Assembly (NCBI GenBank): GCA_049515555.1
Contig: JBEKTY010000058.1
Span: 1-42,005, forward strand
Direction: 5' to 3'
Length of the DNA stretch: 42,005 nt
Origin: JBEKTY01 sp049515555
GTDB taxonomy: Bacteria; Planctomycetota; Planctomycetia; Pirellulales; Thermoguttaceae
Below, piece by piece: positions 24,043 through 34,400 of this stretch. The notes below the pieces were generated by a model that was not told where the DNA came from, ran no database searches, and saw nothing but the letters and a program-made list of their open reading frames with translations. Every line of letters begins with the position of its first letter. Within the stretch, counting starts at the first letter, position 1. The translations under genes and the position numbers were made by a program.

Positions 24043-24546
24043 ATGGTATTCCTACGCCTTACGTTGGCCATCCTCTGCCTGTTCTCCGTTGTCCGTGGCT
24101 TGGCCGGTGAAAAGGATCAGCATCCGACGCGGGCTCAGACCGCGCCTTTCGTGAAGATCCACGATGGCAGGCACTGGACCTGGTTCGCCCGTCAGGACCA
24201 GTATGACGCCCATAAGGCCGACATCGAGGCGATCTACGACTACGCCGACAGGGCGTTCTACAAGTTGTGCGACGCCTGGGGCCTCAAGCCGCCCAAGGAC
24301 CGATACGCAATGCTGGTCTTTGACAAGCCGGGCGTAGGCTTTGCGACGGGAGACATCGGGGAGGTGCATCAGGTAACCGGCACTGCGAGCCCAGGCATCG
24401 GGGTGTCGTACGACGCCTTCTTCGGCACGGACAACGGCATCAAAGCCTATTGGGCACACATCCTGCTGACCCACGAGATGGTGAACCTTTTCACTGCCCA
24501 GGTGGTAAGCGGCGGATGGCCGGTGGACTGGTGGGCTACCAGTTGA
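24043..24546 (+). pseudogene. truncated secreted protein with peptidase-like HEMVN segment
   Basis: A 167-residue frame with a signal peptide (about 1-22, ending RGLAG). AAGGAG lies about 8 bases before ATG 24043. The mature part (HWTWFARQDQYDAHKADIEA, then KDRYAMLVFD) resembles the start of larger secreted putative metallopeptidases. It ends abruptly after LLTHEMVNLFTAQVVSGGWPVDWWATS. HEMVN occupies the place of an HExxH helix but lacks the second His, and any downstream metal ligand is beyond the stop. I read it as a 3'-truncated gene; a small intact secreted protein is the alternative. Family assignment is tentative. Confidence 0.5.
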
Positions 24547-24613
24547 AAGATATTTGAAACAGTGATGGAATCTTAAGCTTCAATCCGCGTTCGAGATCCA
24601 CGAAAGGACGTTT

Positions 24614-27600
24614 ATGAAAAACATCACCCGCAAGACTCCGGCCGTCGCGCTGGTTTTCCTGCTCGGGATCCTTGGGACGCTTGCCGTGCCCTGCGTCGCG
24701 GCAGATGCGCCGCCTCCGACGGTGCGCGTCCCGCCCTGCGCCAAGCCGCCGGTGATTGACGGCGTGATATCACCGGGTGAATGGGATGGGGCTTTCCAAG
24801 GCTGCGTCATGCTTCAGACATATGCAGCCCCGGGCATGCTCGGGCACCCGAAGGCGCACTACTGGTTTACCTACGACAGGGACCGCATCTACATTGCCAT
24901 GCAGATGCAACTGCCGCCGGACGGTCAACTGGTTGGCAAACGGCGAAGAACCGGCGTCACCGTGTACAGCGATGACCACATCGAGCTGTGGGTCAACCCG
25001 GCCCGTCTGCACGCGGCGCAGGAAGACAGCACCTATTACCAGTTCGGCGGGAATTCTGCGGGGAGCATGCATACCTTCATGCACAATCCGCGGACACCGG
25101 GCTGGATGACGTATCGGGGCGATAGACAGTTCCAAAACACCGTCAAGGATGGCTGGTGGACGATGGAATTCTCGGTAAAGGCCGAGGACCTGGAGAAGGC
25201 GGACCTGCTGGACGGGACAACCTGGGGAGTGAATTTCTGCCGCTATTGGTTCAACCCGCCGGAGGAGTCCGCCTGGCCGAACTGCTTCAACTGGTACGAT
25301 CCCCTGAAATATGCGCGGATCGTTCTGGACCGCAACGCTCCTGTGATCCAGATGCTGGGGTCCGGCAACCCGGGTGGAGGCAAGCCGGGCTTCGAGTGTT
25401 CGCTGTTCAACCCCACAAATAAGAAACTGGACCTGGTGGCGGTGATGCGGGTGGAAGACCCAGCCAAGACGGTCAAACCGGTCGAGGCGCGGCAGAACAT
25501 CAGCCTGTCGCCGGGCCAACGCGAGAAAGTCACCTTGCAGGCCGATTGGGCGGTCGGCGATCGCAAGGATGCCTGCTCGACGGAGGTCACCTCAGCGGAT
25601 GGCAAGATCATGTATTTCTCGGAGCAACACCAGTTCGACAAGACCAATGTTCCGCAGGTCGCTTGGACGGTCTTGCCTCCCAAGAAGGAGGAGGTCATCT
25701 TCAAGCCATGCTTCTATCCGGGTTTTTCGCGGGTCCGATGTCTGGCCGATGTCAGCGCGCTGAAGAATGCCTCCGCGATTCAGAAGGCGACGGTTGCGGT
25801 TAAAGACGCGTCTGGCAAGGATCTGGCGCGCGGCGTCATCGATAGATTCGAAGAGGGCGAAGGGGAAACGATCCTCCAACTGCCCAGCCCTCTGGCCGAG
25901 GGCAAGTACACGGTAAGGCTGACGGTTCCCTCGATGGCGCCGGTCGAAAAGAGTTTTGACAAGAAGAGGTTTCCGTTTGAAGGGAACACGCTTGGCATTT
26001 CCGACAAGGTGCTTTACCCGTGGACCCCGATGAAGTGTCAAGGGACGGGGAAAAAGGGCCAAGTACAGGTCTGGAATCGAACCTTCACGTTGGGGGAAGA
26101 TGGCTTTTTCAAACAAGTCCGGTCGGGGAAGATAGAACTGCTGGCGCGGCCGATGCACTTCGCAGGCAAGAGCGGCGGCAGCGAATTGACCTGGAAAGGC
26201 GAGGGAGTGAAGTTCGGGAAGACGACGGAGAGCGCGAGCGATTTTTCGGGAGGGTGTTCCAGCGAGAAGGTGAGGGTCCGCGTGGACTGTCATAGCGAGT
26301 TTGACGGGATGTTCAAATACACCGTGACGCTGGATCCGGCGGGCGACGGAAAGGTGGACGGCTTGGATCTGGTGGTGCCCTTGAAGGAGGAACATGCCTG
26401 GTTGCTGCACGCCTGTTCCGACGGTTGCCGGACCAACAAGTCGCTGTTCACGCCGCGCGGTGAGGGACGTGTGTTCGATTCCACGCAGGTCTCCCAGTTC
26501 ATGCTGACCGGAACATTCATTCCCTACCTGTGGTTGGGAGATGACCGGGGGGGCTTATGCTGGTGGGCCGATTCGGAAAAAGGCTGGGTGCGAGCGGCAG
26601 ACAAGAAAGAACCGGCGATTGAAGTGCGTCGGACCAAGGGCGAAGTGCGGATGGTGTTCCATCTCATCGCGAAGCCTTTCCGGTTGAAAGAACCGCGAAC
26701 CCTCGTTTTCGCATTCAACGCCAGCCCGGTACGGCCGCGGCCGGCATGGGCTCGAAGCTGGACCATGCATAGTTCGAAGAAAGACGGTTTCTTGAGCGGT
26801 CCTTACCTGAATTTTTGGGGGTCCTCGTGCTGGGCCATGTTCGGCAAGGACGTCACCGACGATCCGGACGATCCGAAGCAGAAAATGCCCTACACCTACG
26901 CGCGACTTCGCCCCATCAGCGATGAGGCGGATGCCTGGCTGAAAGCCACCATGGCCAAGCTCCGAGAGGCCGGCACGACGGCGCTGCTCTACACGGATCT
27001 CTTGAGCCGGGCAGTGGATCGGGGCGACGAGGTGCGGCACTACGCCTCGGAGTGGGATCGCTACAACGCCCCTTGGCCGCAGGACGAAACCCGGGGGTGG
27101 AGATCCAATGCGCAGATCGTCGCCAACATGACCCGGAGCCGGGTGGACTACGATCTCTGGTGCCTGAAGCATGACCTGCGCCTCGGAGCGGAAGCGTATG
27201 TCATGGATGAGACGCAGTGTTCCGGACAACTCAATCCGGGGGCTGACTTGGGGTTCAAGGACGAAGAGGGCAACTGGGAGGCGGAAACGAGCCTCTTTGC
27301 CATGCGCGAGTTCTTCAAGCGTGTGTATACCATGTTGCAAGAGGCTGGCATCCGGGAGCCGGTGATTTCGGCCCATTCGACCAGCACGATGTATGTCGGT
27401 CCGTATGCCTTTCAGACGCGCCCTACCGATCTGGAACTGGTCTCGCCGGACCTGGCCCGCGGGCAATTCTTTGGCATCGGCGAGGCTTATTCGATGGCCA
27501 ACGTGATGGCGCGGCAGCATGGCTTTGCCGGCACGGCCCAGATGTGCATGAAGTCCGAGAGCGGACAGCCCGGCACTGACTGGTTGATCGACTTCTGGAC

Positions 27601-28135
27601 GGGGAATCCTCACCCAACGCGCACCTGGCAGGGTTCGGCGCTGCTGTTTGACGTTCGCCCCGGGGGCGGAATGGACCCGGTCGAGAGCCCGATCCTGGAC
27701 TGCGCCCTGGGCCACTTTGGCTTCGGCGATCCCGAGGTGCAGTTCGTGCCCTATTGGCGAGCGGGGGATTTGCAGTCGATGAGGCCGGACTGTCTGCGCG
27801 TGAGCCTGTACCGCAACAAGGGGCAGGCGTTGGTGGTAATCTACAACGACAGCCCCAACGACGTCATTGCGCATTGGAAACCAACCGCCCAATTCGGCAT
27901 GCCCTCCTTCGCCACGCCTCAGATCATGCTCCCGGAGCAGATGCTGGGGGATAAAACGAAGCTGGCGTTCCGATACGCCTATCCGCAAGCCAAGGACCCG
28001 GAGGGCTACTGGGGCATTTTCGTGCCGAGGTATGATTATCGCCTGGTGTTGGTTCCGGCCAGTCCCACGTGGGGAGCCGAGGAGGACTGGGGACCGATCG
28101 ATCCCAAATTGTTCGAGAGGAACCTGAAGAAGTGA
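24614..28135 (+). CDS. large secreted putative glycoside hydrolase with CBM9-like N-terminal module
   Basis: A 1173-residue exported protein (signal peptide about 1-30; AAAGGA 7 bases upstream of ATG 24614). Residues about 36-240 form a CBM9-like carbohydrate-binding module (PPVIDGVISPGEWDGAF, VYSDDHIELWVNP, WWTMEFSVKAEDL). From about residue 355 to the end it is closely similar to the whole of the next gene product. That region has a beta-rich part (EEHAWLLHACSDGCRTN, GTFIPYLWLGDD, GLCWWADSEKGW) and then a probable TIM barrel. Within the barrel the acidic pair Asp865-Glu866 (VMDETQ) is conserved in the paralogue and could be catalytic. I recognise the fold class (unassigned glycoside-hydrolase-like, DUF6067 type) but no proven activity. 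Confidence 0.8.
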   Translation: MKNITRKTPAVALVFLLGILGTLAVPCVAADAPPPTVRVPPCAKPPVIDGVISPGEWDGAFQGCVMLQTYAAPGMLGHPKAHYWFTYDRDRIYIAMQMQLPPDGQLVGKRRRTGVTVYSDDHIELWVNPARLHAAQEDSTYYQFGGNSAGSMHTFMHNPRTPGWMTYRGDRQFQNTVKDGWWTMEFSVKAEDLEKADLLDGTTWGVNFCRYWFNPPEESAWPNCFNWYDPLKYARIVLDRNAPVIQMLGSGNPGGGKPGFECSLFNPTNKKLDLVAVMRVEDPAKTVKPVEARQNISLSPGQREKVTLQADWAVGDRKDACSTEVTSADGKIMYFSEQHQFDKTNVPQVAWTVLPPKKEEVIFKPCFYPGFSRVRCLADVSALKNASAIQKATVAVKDASGKDLARGVIDRFEEGEGETILQLPSPLAEGKYTVRLTVPSMAPVEKSFDKKRFPFEGNTLGISDKVLYPWTPMKCQGTGKKGQVQVWNRTFTLGEDGFFKQVRSGKIELLARPMHFAGKSGGSELTWKGEGVKFGKTTESASDFSGGCSSEKVRVRVDCHSEFDGMFKYTVTLDPAGDGKVDGLDLVVPLKEEHAWLLHACSDGCRTNKSLFTPRGEGRVFDSTQVSQFMLTGTFIPYLWLGDDRGGLCWWADSEKGWVRAADKKEPAIEVRRTKGEVRMVFHLIAKPFRLKEPRTLVFAFNASPVRPRPAWARSWTMHSSKKDGFLSGPYLNFWGSSCWAMFGKDVTDDPDDPKQKMPYTYARLRPISDEADAWLKATMAKLREAGTTALLYTDLLSRAVDRGDEVRHYASEWDRYNAPWPQDETRGWRSNAQIVANMTRSRVDYDLWCLKHDLRLGAEAYVMDETQCSGQLNPGADLGFKDEEGNWEAETSLFAMREFFKRVYTMLQEAGIREPVISAHSTSTMYVGPYAFQTRPTDLELVSPDLARGQFFGIGEAYSMANVMARQHGFAGTAQMCMKSESGQPGTDWLIDFWTGNPHPTRTWQGSALLFDVRPGGGMDPVESPILDCALGHFGFGDPEVQFVPYWRAGDLQSMRPDCLRVSLYRNKGQALVVIYNDSPNDVIAHWKPTAQFGMPSFATPQIMLPEQMLGDKTKLAFRYAYPQAKDPEGYWGIFVPRYDYRLVLVPASPTWGAEEDWGPIDPKLFERNLKK

Positions 28136-28138
28136 TGT

Positions 28139-30676
28139 ATGAAGACCGTGAAAGCATTCATCTTTTTCGTCGCCCTGGTGGTTTCATCTTCCGTGCTCCC
28201 CGCTGAAGTCACCAAGGCACCGCCGGCACCGCCGGGCTTGAACTTGGTCGAGCTGAAGGTGTACTTCTATCCGGGCGTGGGTGCCGTGAAGTGCGCGATC
28301 AACTTCTCTGCCATGCCGGGCGCCAATCGCGTGGATAAGGCGATGCTGGCGGTCAAAGCGCCGGATGGGCGCGAGATTGCCCACGGCGAGCCGGAACAAC
28401 TCGAGGATGGCGATTGCGAGTGTGTAATCAAGCTCCCCGGCCGGCTGGTCGCCGGCCGGTACACGGTTGCCCTCTCGCTCAGCGCGGGCGGGAAGCCCTT
28501 TGGCGTGCCGGTGGAGCAATCCTTCGAGAAGAAGGATTTCGCCTTCGAGGGCAACCGAATCGGCGTCACCGACAAGGTGCTCTTCCCCTGGACGCCGATG
28601 AAAGTCGAAGCAGCGGCAGTCAGTTGCTGGAACCGGACTTTCGTACTCAATGATGACGGCTTCTTCCGGCAGGTGAAGTCCGGGAACTGGGAACTGTTGA
28701 GCCGGCCGGTCTTCCTGGTGGCCCGTAGCGCGGATAAGGAGATGAAATGGCAAGGCGGCGGCGTACAGTTCACCAAACAGGGCCCGAGCGCCGTGGATTT
28801 CATGGCCGACGCGCAGTGCGAGAAGCTGCAAGCAGACGTCTCGGTGCATAGCGAGTTCGACGGCATGTTCCAATACACGCTGACCCTCAGGCCAATGGGC
28901 GACGGCCGGGTGGACGGGGTTGACCTCGTGGTGCCTATCAAGGAGGAACATGCCTGGCTGCTGCACGCCTGTTCCGACGGCTGCCGGACCAATGCGTCGC
29001 TTTTCACCCCGCGCGGCCAGGGGCGGGTGTGGGACTCGACGAAGGTCAGCCAGTGGCGTCTGACGGGCACTTTCATTCCGTACCTGTGGTTGGGCGACGA
29101 CCGCGTGGGGCTGTGCTGGTGGGCCGATTCGGAGAAAGGCTGGCTGCGCCCGGCCAACCGGAAGGAGCCGGCCATGGAGGTGCGCCGTGCCACGGGCGAA
29201 GTGCAGATGGTGTTCCACCTGATCGCGCGGCCGATCCAACTCAAGGAACCGCGGACGATGGTTTTCGCCTTTAGCGCCAACCCCGTTCGTCCTCGGCCGC
29301 AGTGGGCGCACACCTGGAGTGACTACAGTAACTACAGCACTCCGAAGCCGGGATGCCTCCCCGGTCCCAAGGTCTGGTGGCTCGGTTCCTGCCAGTGGGT
29401 CTCGTTCAACAAGGATGTCCTTCCCGATCGTCCATACACGTACGCCAGCTTGCGGCCAATCAGCGACGAGGCGGGCGTGTTCCTGAAAGACAAGATCGTG
29501 GCAGCCTCGCATGCCAAACAGCAGAAGGTCGTGGTTTACACCGATATTCTCTCCCGGGCGGTCGACCGCGGCGACGAAATGAAACACTATGCCTCGGAGT
29601 GGACCCGCCAGGGCGAGTCCTTTACCCAGGAAGAAACGCGGAAGTGGCCCTCGAACTCCCAAATCCTGGCAAACCTGGCTCAAAGCCGGATCGATTACGA
29701 TCTGTGGTGCATGAAGCACGATGCGGAGTTGGGGATCGACGGATTCAATTTCGATGAGATCCAGACCTGGGGCCAGAGCAATCCCGTGGCCGGCTTGGGA
29801 TTCCAAGCCGAGGATGGACACTGGGAGCCTCAGACAAGTCTGTTTGCTATGCGGACATATTTCAAACGGGTCTACACCATGCTGCAGGAAAGAGGAGACA
29901 AGGAGCCGTTTGTCCTGCCGCACACGTCGAGCACGCTCTACAGCGGGCCGCTGGCTTTTACGACCATCCAGACGGCCACCGAAATGGATAGCGGCTCCTT
30001 GGGGCCCAAATCGGTTTACGATCCGCTGCGCGGGCAGGTCTTTGGCCTGGGCGAAGCTTACGCCCTGTGCAACATCATGACCCTGAACCACGGGTTCGAG
30101 AGCGGCCATGCCATCACACCTTTCCCGCACGACATGTTTGGCAAGGGGGATTTCCGCATCCTGCGGACGTTTCTCGGCGGCATGCTACTCTTCGATTGCC
30201 ATGCCTGCTTCGTTGCAGGGCCCGAACCCTGCCGCCTGGAATATTCGCTGGGCAAGTTTGGGTACGACCGGCCGGGCGTGGAGTTCGTGCCGTACTGGCG
30301 GGCCGCAGACTTGCAGACGGTGGAGCCCGAATGCGTGCGGGTGAGTCTTTTCCGCAACGGCAAGAATGCGTTGCTGGTGATGTGCAGCGACAATGACCAC
30401 ACGGTGAAGGCCCGCTGGAAGCCGACTGCCCGGTTCAAGCACACGGGCCAATCCATGACTATCCCGGACCTGGAGTTTGCGCGCAGCGATTGGGCCCTTG
30501 CCAATCCCAGGGAGAAGCTGGATACCGCGCCCGTCCGGGAGCGGGACGGCAGTTGGACGCTGGATGTCCCGCCGTACGATTACCGCCTGATCCATACGGA
30601 GACGGAAGGGACCTGGGGGCCGAAGCAAGGCTGGGGACCGGTGGATCCGAAACTGTTCGAGAGGAACCTCAAATGA
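28139..30676 (+). CDS. secreted putative glycoside hydrolase, paralogue lacking the CBM9-like module
   Basis: An 845-residue exported protein (signal peptide about 1-22) starting 3 bases after the previous stop, so translation is probably coupled. It aligns throughout with residues about 355-1173 of its neighbour: both have EEHAWLLHACSDGCRTN, TGTFIPYLWLGDDR, CWWADSEKGW, YTDxLSRAVDRGDE, and end WGPxDPKLFERNLK. The conserved acidic pair is Asp539-Glu540 (FNFDEIQ). Tandem duplication followed by loss or gain of the binding module gives two enzymes that may differ in substrate or in attachment to insoluble glycan. No characterised homologue is known to me. Confidence 0.8.
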   Translation: MKTVKAFIFFVALVVSSSVLPAEVTKAPPAPPGLNLVELKVYFYPGVGAVKCAINFSAMPGANRVDKAMLAVKAPDGREIAHGEPEQLEDGDCECVIKLPGRLVAGRYTVALSLSAGGKPFGVPVEQSFEKKDFAFEGNRIGVTDKVLFPWTPMKVEAAAVSCWNRTFVLNDDGFFRQVKSGNWELLSRPVFLVARSADKEMKWQGGGVQFTKQGPSAVDFMADAQCEKLQADVSVHSEFDGMFQYTLTLRPMGDGRVDGVDLVVPIKEEHAWLLHACSDGCRTNASLFTPRGQGRVWDSTKVSQWRLTGTFIPYLWLGDDRVGLCWWADSEKGWLRPANRKEPAMEVRRATGEVQMVFHLIARPIQLKEPRTMVFAFSANPVRPRPQWAHTWSDYSNYSTPKPGCLPGPKVWWLGSCQWVSFNKDVLPDRPYTYASLRPISDEAGVFLKDKIVAASHAKQQKVVVYTDILSRAVDRGDEMKHYASEWTRQGESFTQEETRKWPSNSQILANLAQSRIDYDLWCMKHDAELGIDGFNFDEIQTWGQSNPVAGLGFQAEDGHWEPQTSLFAMRTYFKRVYTMLQERGDKEPFVLPHTSSTLYSGPLAFTTIQTATEMDSGSLGPKSVYDPLRGQVFGLGEAYALCNIMTLNHGFESGHAITPFPHDMFGKGDFRILRTFLGGMLLFDCHACFVAGPEPCRLEYSLGKFGYDRPGVEFVPYWRAADLQTVEPECVRVSLFRNGKNALLVMCSDNDHTVKARWKPTARFKHTGQSMTIPDLEFARSDWALANPREKLDTAPVRERDGSWTLDVPPYDYRLIHTETEGTWGPKQGWGPVDPKLFERNLK

Positions 30677-31482
30677 GAAGCACAAAGAACTTGCTGATCA
30701 CGATATGGATGGTGGGGTGGGGCTGTGCCCGCGCCCTTCCTGTGGATGCGCAGACGCCGCCTAGCTTGACGGATCTCTGCAGCTTCCATTTGGGCTTCGA
30801 TGGCACCGTGGTGGCGGCGTTTTCGAGAGGCAAAGCGGAGCCGGATAGTATTCAGTTCACCCAGAATGGCCAGACGCATTACGTCAAGCCGGCGGCGCTC
30901 GGCGCCTACTACGTTCCGGGCGTGCAGGGCCGGGCGCTCTCGACCAAGGACCGCAGCACAGACATTACGCTGACCTATCCGGTAGACAAGAACTTCAAGT
31001 ACGCGAAGGGCACCATCCTCTTCTGGATGAGCTACCTGGATCTCGCCGAGAACGCCAAGGTCGGCAACATGGCCTTCAACCAACCCAATTTTGGGTACAT
31101 CACCGTGAATTACGCGGACCCGCGAACGGCTTTCGTTTGCTTTGCCTCGAACAAAGCTCTGGGCGGGGAAGCGAGCAATGGGAGCATCGAGGCATGGCGC
31201 GCGACGCCGTGGCGTAAAGGAGAGTGGCACCAGGTCGTGTTGACCTGGAACAAGGACAAGGCCACCTACTATGAAGATGGCGTGGCTTTGGCCAAGGCCA
31301 ACCTGAAACTGCCGATGACCGCCCCGGAGAATGGATACCCGTTCTTCGGCGTAGCTCTTGCCGGCTGGGCCGGCAAGAACCACCATGTCGTCGCGATGGA
31401 TGAGTTCTACATCTTTCCCATCGTCCTGCCCGACGTGTTGATTCAATACAACTTCCGGCAAATCCAGGGCGGGAGGAAGTGA
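30673..31482 (+). CDS. secreted LamG/concanavalin A-like domain protein
   Basis: A 269-residue protein whose ATG at 30673 overlaps the previous stop (ATGA), indicating tight translational coupling. The signal peptide ends near VDAQT. The rest is a single LamG-like jelly-roll: LCSFHLGFDGT, AKGTILFWMSYLD, GEWHQVVLTWNKDKATYYED, and VVAMDEFYIFP at the end. These domains usually bind glycans. As third gene of the unit it is likely an accessory binding subunit or partner of the two large paralogues. The stop is 7 bases from that of the convergent GH2 gene. Confidence 0.85.
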   Translation: MRSTKNLLITIWMVGWGCARALPVDAQTPPSLTDLCSFHLGFDGTVVAAFSRGKAEPDSIQFTQNGQTHYVKPAALGAYYVPGVQGRALSTKDRSTDITLTYPVDKNFKYAKGTILFWMSYLDLAENAKVGNMAFNQPNFGYITVNYADPRTAFVCFASNKALGGEASNGSIEAWRATPWRKGEWHQVVLTWNKDKATYYEDGVALAKANLKLPMTAPENGYPFFGVALAGWAGKNHHVVAMDEFYIFPIVLPDVLIQYNFRQIQGGRK

Positions 31483-31489
31483 ATCGCCG

Positions 31490-34400
31490 TCAGTGCCCGC
31501 GATCTACGGTTACCGTAGCCGCCGTAACGGCCAGCAAGACCGGCACACCGCGCCGGTCTTTGCCGTAAACCAGGTCGAGGCTCGTGATCAGCATGTCGGG
31601 CCGCGGGTTGTTCCACTGCTTGACATACGACACGGCGTGGAACTCCGTGCCTTCGTACTTGCGCACCCAACCGACCTGCGCGCCGGGCAGGGGGCGGGGG
31701 CCATCGGGCTGCTTGTAGTCGTCGATGTCGATCTCCAGGCCCAATGGCACCTCGTCGGTCTTGCCGTCGGCATAGTGGATGACGTACTTGGCCAGTTCGA
31801 TTGGTTTGTTCTCCTTGCGCTCCTGGCCGCTACGGGGCTGATCGACCCGCGCGGCGTGCAGGAAGAACAAGGCGTCGGCCTTGCGACCCACGGGCACGCC
31901 CGCGACCCGCTCGGGCAGATTGCCCCGCACGCCGGGGCCGCCGAGCATCACCGCCGTCGGCACAGGGCTGGTCACAAACTCGTAGACGTTGAATTCCACC
32001 CCGGCGAACGTCTGCTTGCCAGTCGGCAGGTCCTTGAAGCTGAACTTGGGGTCGCCGAACCAGCCTCGTTCCGTGCGGAACTGGTTGGCCTGCTTCGACA
32101 GGTCCAAGGGGGCGTAGGCCAGGTTGGCCCCGGCGATGACGGTCTTGCCGACGAAAGGGGCCTTCATGTTCTGCAAGAGCGTGGTCAGCACGGTCCGCTT
32201 CTTGACGGCGTTGGCCGGCACTTCCTCGCTATCCTTGAAGAGAAGATTGCAGAGCACGATGCGGCCCTTGCCCTGCGGGTATTCGACCATTCCGCCGATG
32301 TTCAGCATCGGCTTGACGCGCGACGGGAAGTCGGCCGGCCGCCGGGCCAAAAGCACGATGCTGTCACAACCGAGGATCATCTTGCCGTTCTGCTTCTTGT
32401 CCGGCAGGTCGGTGTGCTTCTCGTGGCGGATCGTGAAGACCGTGCCGCGCTTGGGCGGCCGGACCTCCAGCGTGATCGGTTCGCTCTTCTCGGGCACGTC
32501 GAACATGAGCTTGCCGGCCTCGTCGCCGTCGACGGTCAGCGACACCCGGCTGGTGCGATCGTAGTTGACGTTGCCCACCCAGGTCCAGGATGCGATCGTC
32601 TGCGGCTTGGGCAGGGTAAAGGTGTAAACGCTCTTCTCGGCCGGTTCATTGCAGATGTAGGGCCAGCCGTCGGCGCTGGTCATGCCACTGACCAGGTTGT
32701 AGTGGAAGCCGTTGGCCGGCGTGGCGAACGGGGCCACGTCTTCCAAATCGACAATGTAGCCGAACGTGTCCGAGGCGACGTAGTTGCCCGACTGGAAACT
32801 GAACATCGCTTGGGAGGAGTAGAGCTGCACGTCGGCCAGGCCTAGACCGGCCGTCAGCGGGTGGCGGAGCGGGGCAAACGTCACGCGCTCGCGCCGGAAG
32901 GGGCGGATCATGTGGTCGAAGCCGACGAGCTTGTTGTAGTCGGCCAGGCCGTTGGGCGTGAGGCCGTGCAGGACCAGGCACCCGCCGGCCTGCGTGAAGG
33001 CCCGCACCACCGGCCGGTTATCGGCCAGCGTCTTGAGATTGCCGGGAGTTGCGGAGACCACGGCGATCGGGCCCTTGGCCAGGGCCTCCAAGGGGCCGGC
33101 CGCCCGGGCGTATTGCAGATTGATGCCGTCGAGCACCTTCGCCAGGGCCTGATCGACGGCGGCCGCCACCGCCAGATGATCGAGTTTGTAGTTGCGGCTG
33201 AAGTCGATCAGGTTCAGCAACAGCGTCCGCGCCGTGGGGTTCGTAGCGGCCTTTTCGGCGACCACGGCCTGGCAGAGCGTCATCACGCCGGGACCGACCG
33301 GGATGACCACCAGCGCGCTATTGGCCAGCGATTCGTTGCACTGCAAGAGCGACTTGGCGCCCCGCTTGGGCTTGGCATAGGCGTTGCGGTAGACGATCTC
33401 GCCGGGCTCCCAGGTGAAGAAGTCCTTGTCCTTAAGCCCGCGGAGGATCGGGTGGCCGAGGTCTTCGCTGAAGGCGACGCGGCCGACGTTGGTCTCCGCC
33501 TCGATCTCGGCCGGGTTCAAGCCCTGGTAGCGCAGGGGATGCTCCTGTTCCAGGACAAGGACCCGCCCGCCGGTGGCCGCGTAGGCTGCCGGCGCGCCGG
33601 TAGTGCTCTGGGCGGCCGTCAAGGCGTCTTTGCCTACCAGCCACACCTTTCCGGCCACGGGCGGCGGCGCGAGCGTGCTCAGAGTCGTGCAGGGGATGCC
33701 GTTGTCCTTAAGCACCGCCAACGTCAAACCCTGCGGGTCGTAGACAAACACCTCGCTTGCGCCCAGTGCGGCCAGGTCGCGGGGCTTCGGGCACCATGTA
33801 CCCATGGTCGGCGGGAGCACGGAGACCTTTTTCACGTCGCGAAACACCTCTTTGCCCGCCGCCGACAAGGTCAGGAGCAGTTCGCCTTCCTGCCTCTGGG
33901 CGACCCGCGGCATGGAGATCTCCACGTCGAACTTCTCGTTCTCGCCCGGCGCGACCTTGTGCTCGGTCGTCTGCGTGGCGACGGTCTTGCCGTCGAGAGT
34001 CAAGGTCCAGGTGAAGGCGAGCGGATTGGCAAATCGCGTGCCGTTGAAGATGCCGAAGGTTCGCGCGGCTTTTTGCCCGGCCGCGAACGTCCAGTCCCAC
34101 TGGCGCGCGAGCACCGCGCGGGGCGCCCAGCCGTTGTACTGGCTGCCGTCGGCGTCGCTGAACGATTGGCAGAAGTCGCAGCCCGTGATGCCGAACCAGC
34201 GGTAGCCCTGTGAGATCACTTGCATTGCCTTGCCCACCGCCGCACGGCTGGCGGCCTTGCCCTGAAAAACCGCTTCTCCGCCGAAGTAGGCGTAGGCCGG
34301 GTTGATGCCGGCGGCGAATAGCTCTTCGCCGATGAACTTCGGCCGCTTCTGGTCCCAAGTCCAGTTTCCGCAGGGCGAGCGGGGATTGGCCTCGTAGGCC

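Noticed and set aside
24460..24546. Active zinc metallopeptidase from the HEMVN segment
   Set aside because: The second metal-binding His of HExxH is Asn and the frame stops 20 codons later, so no metal site can form from what is visible.
26555..27988. Minus-strand frames opposite the two large paralogues (also 28184-30130)
   Set aside because: The antisense frames recur at the same place in both paralogues only because the coding strands are similar. No start signals or domains are seen.
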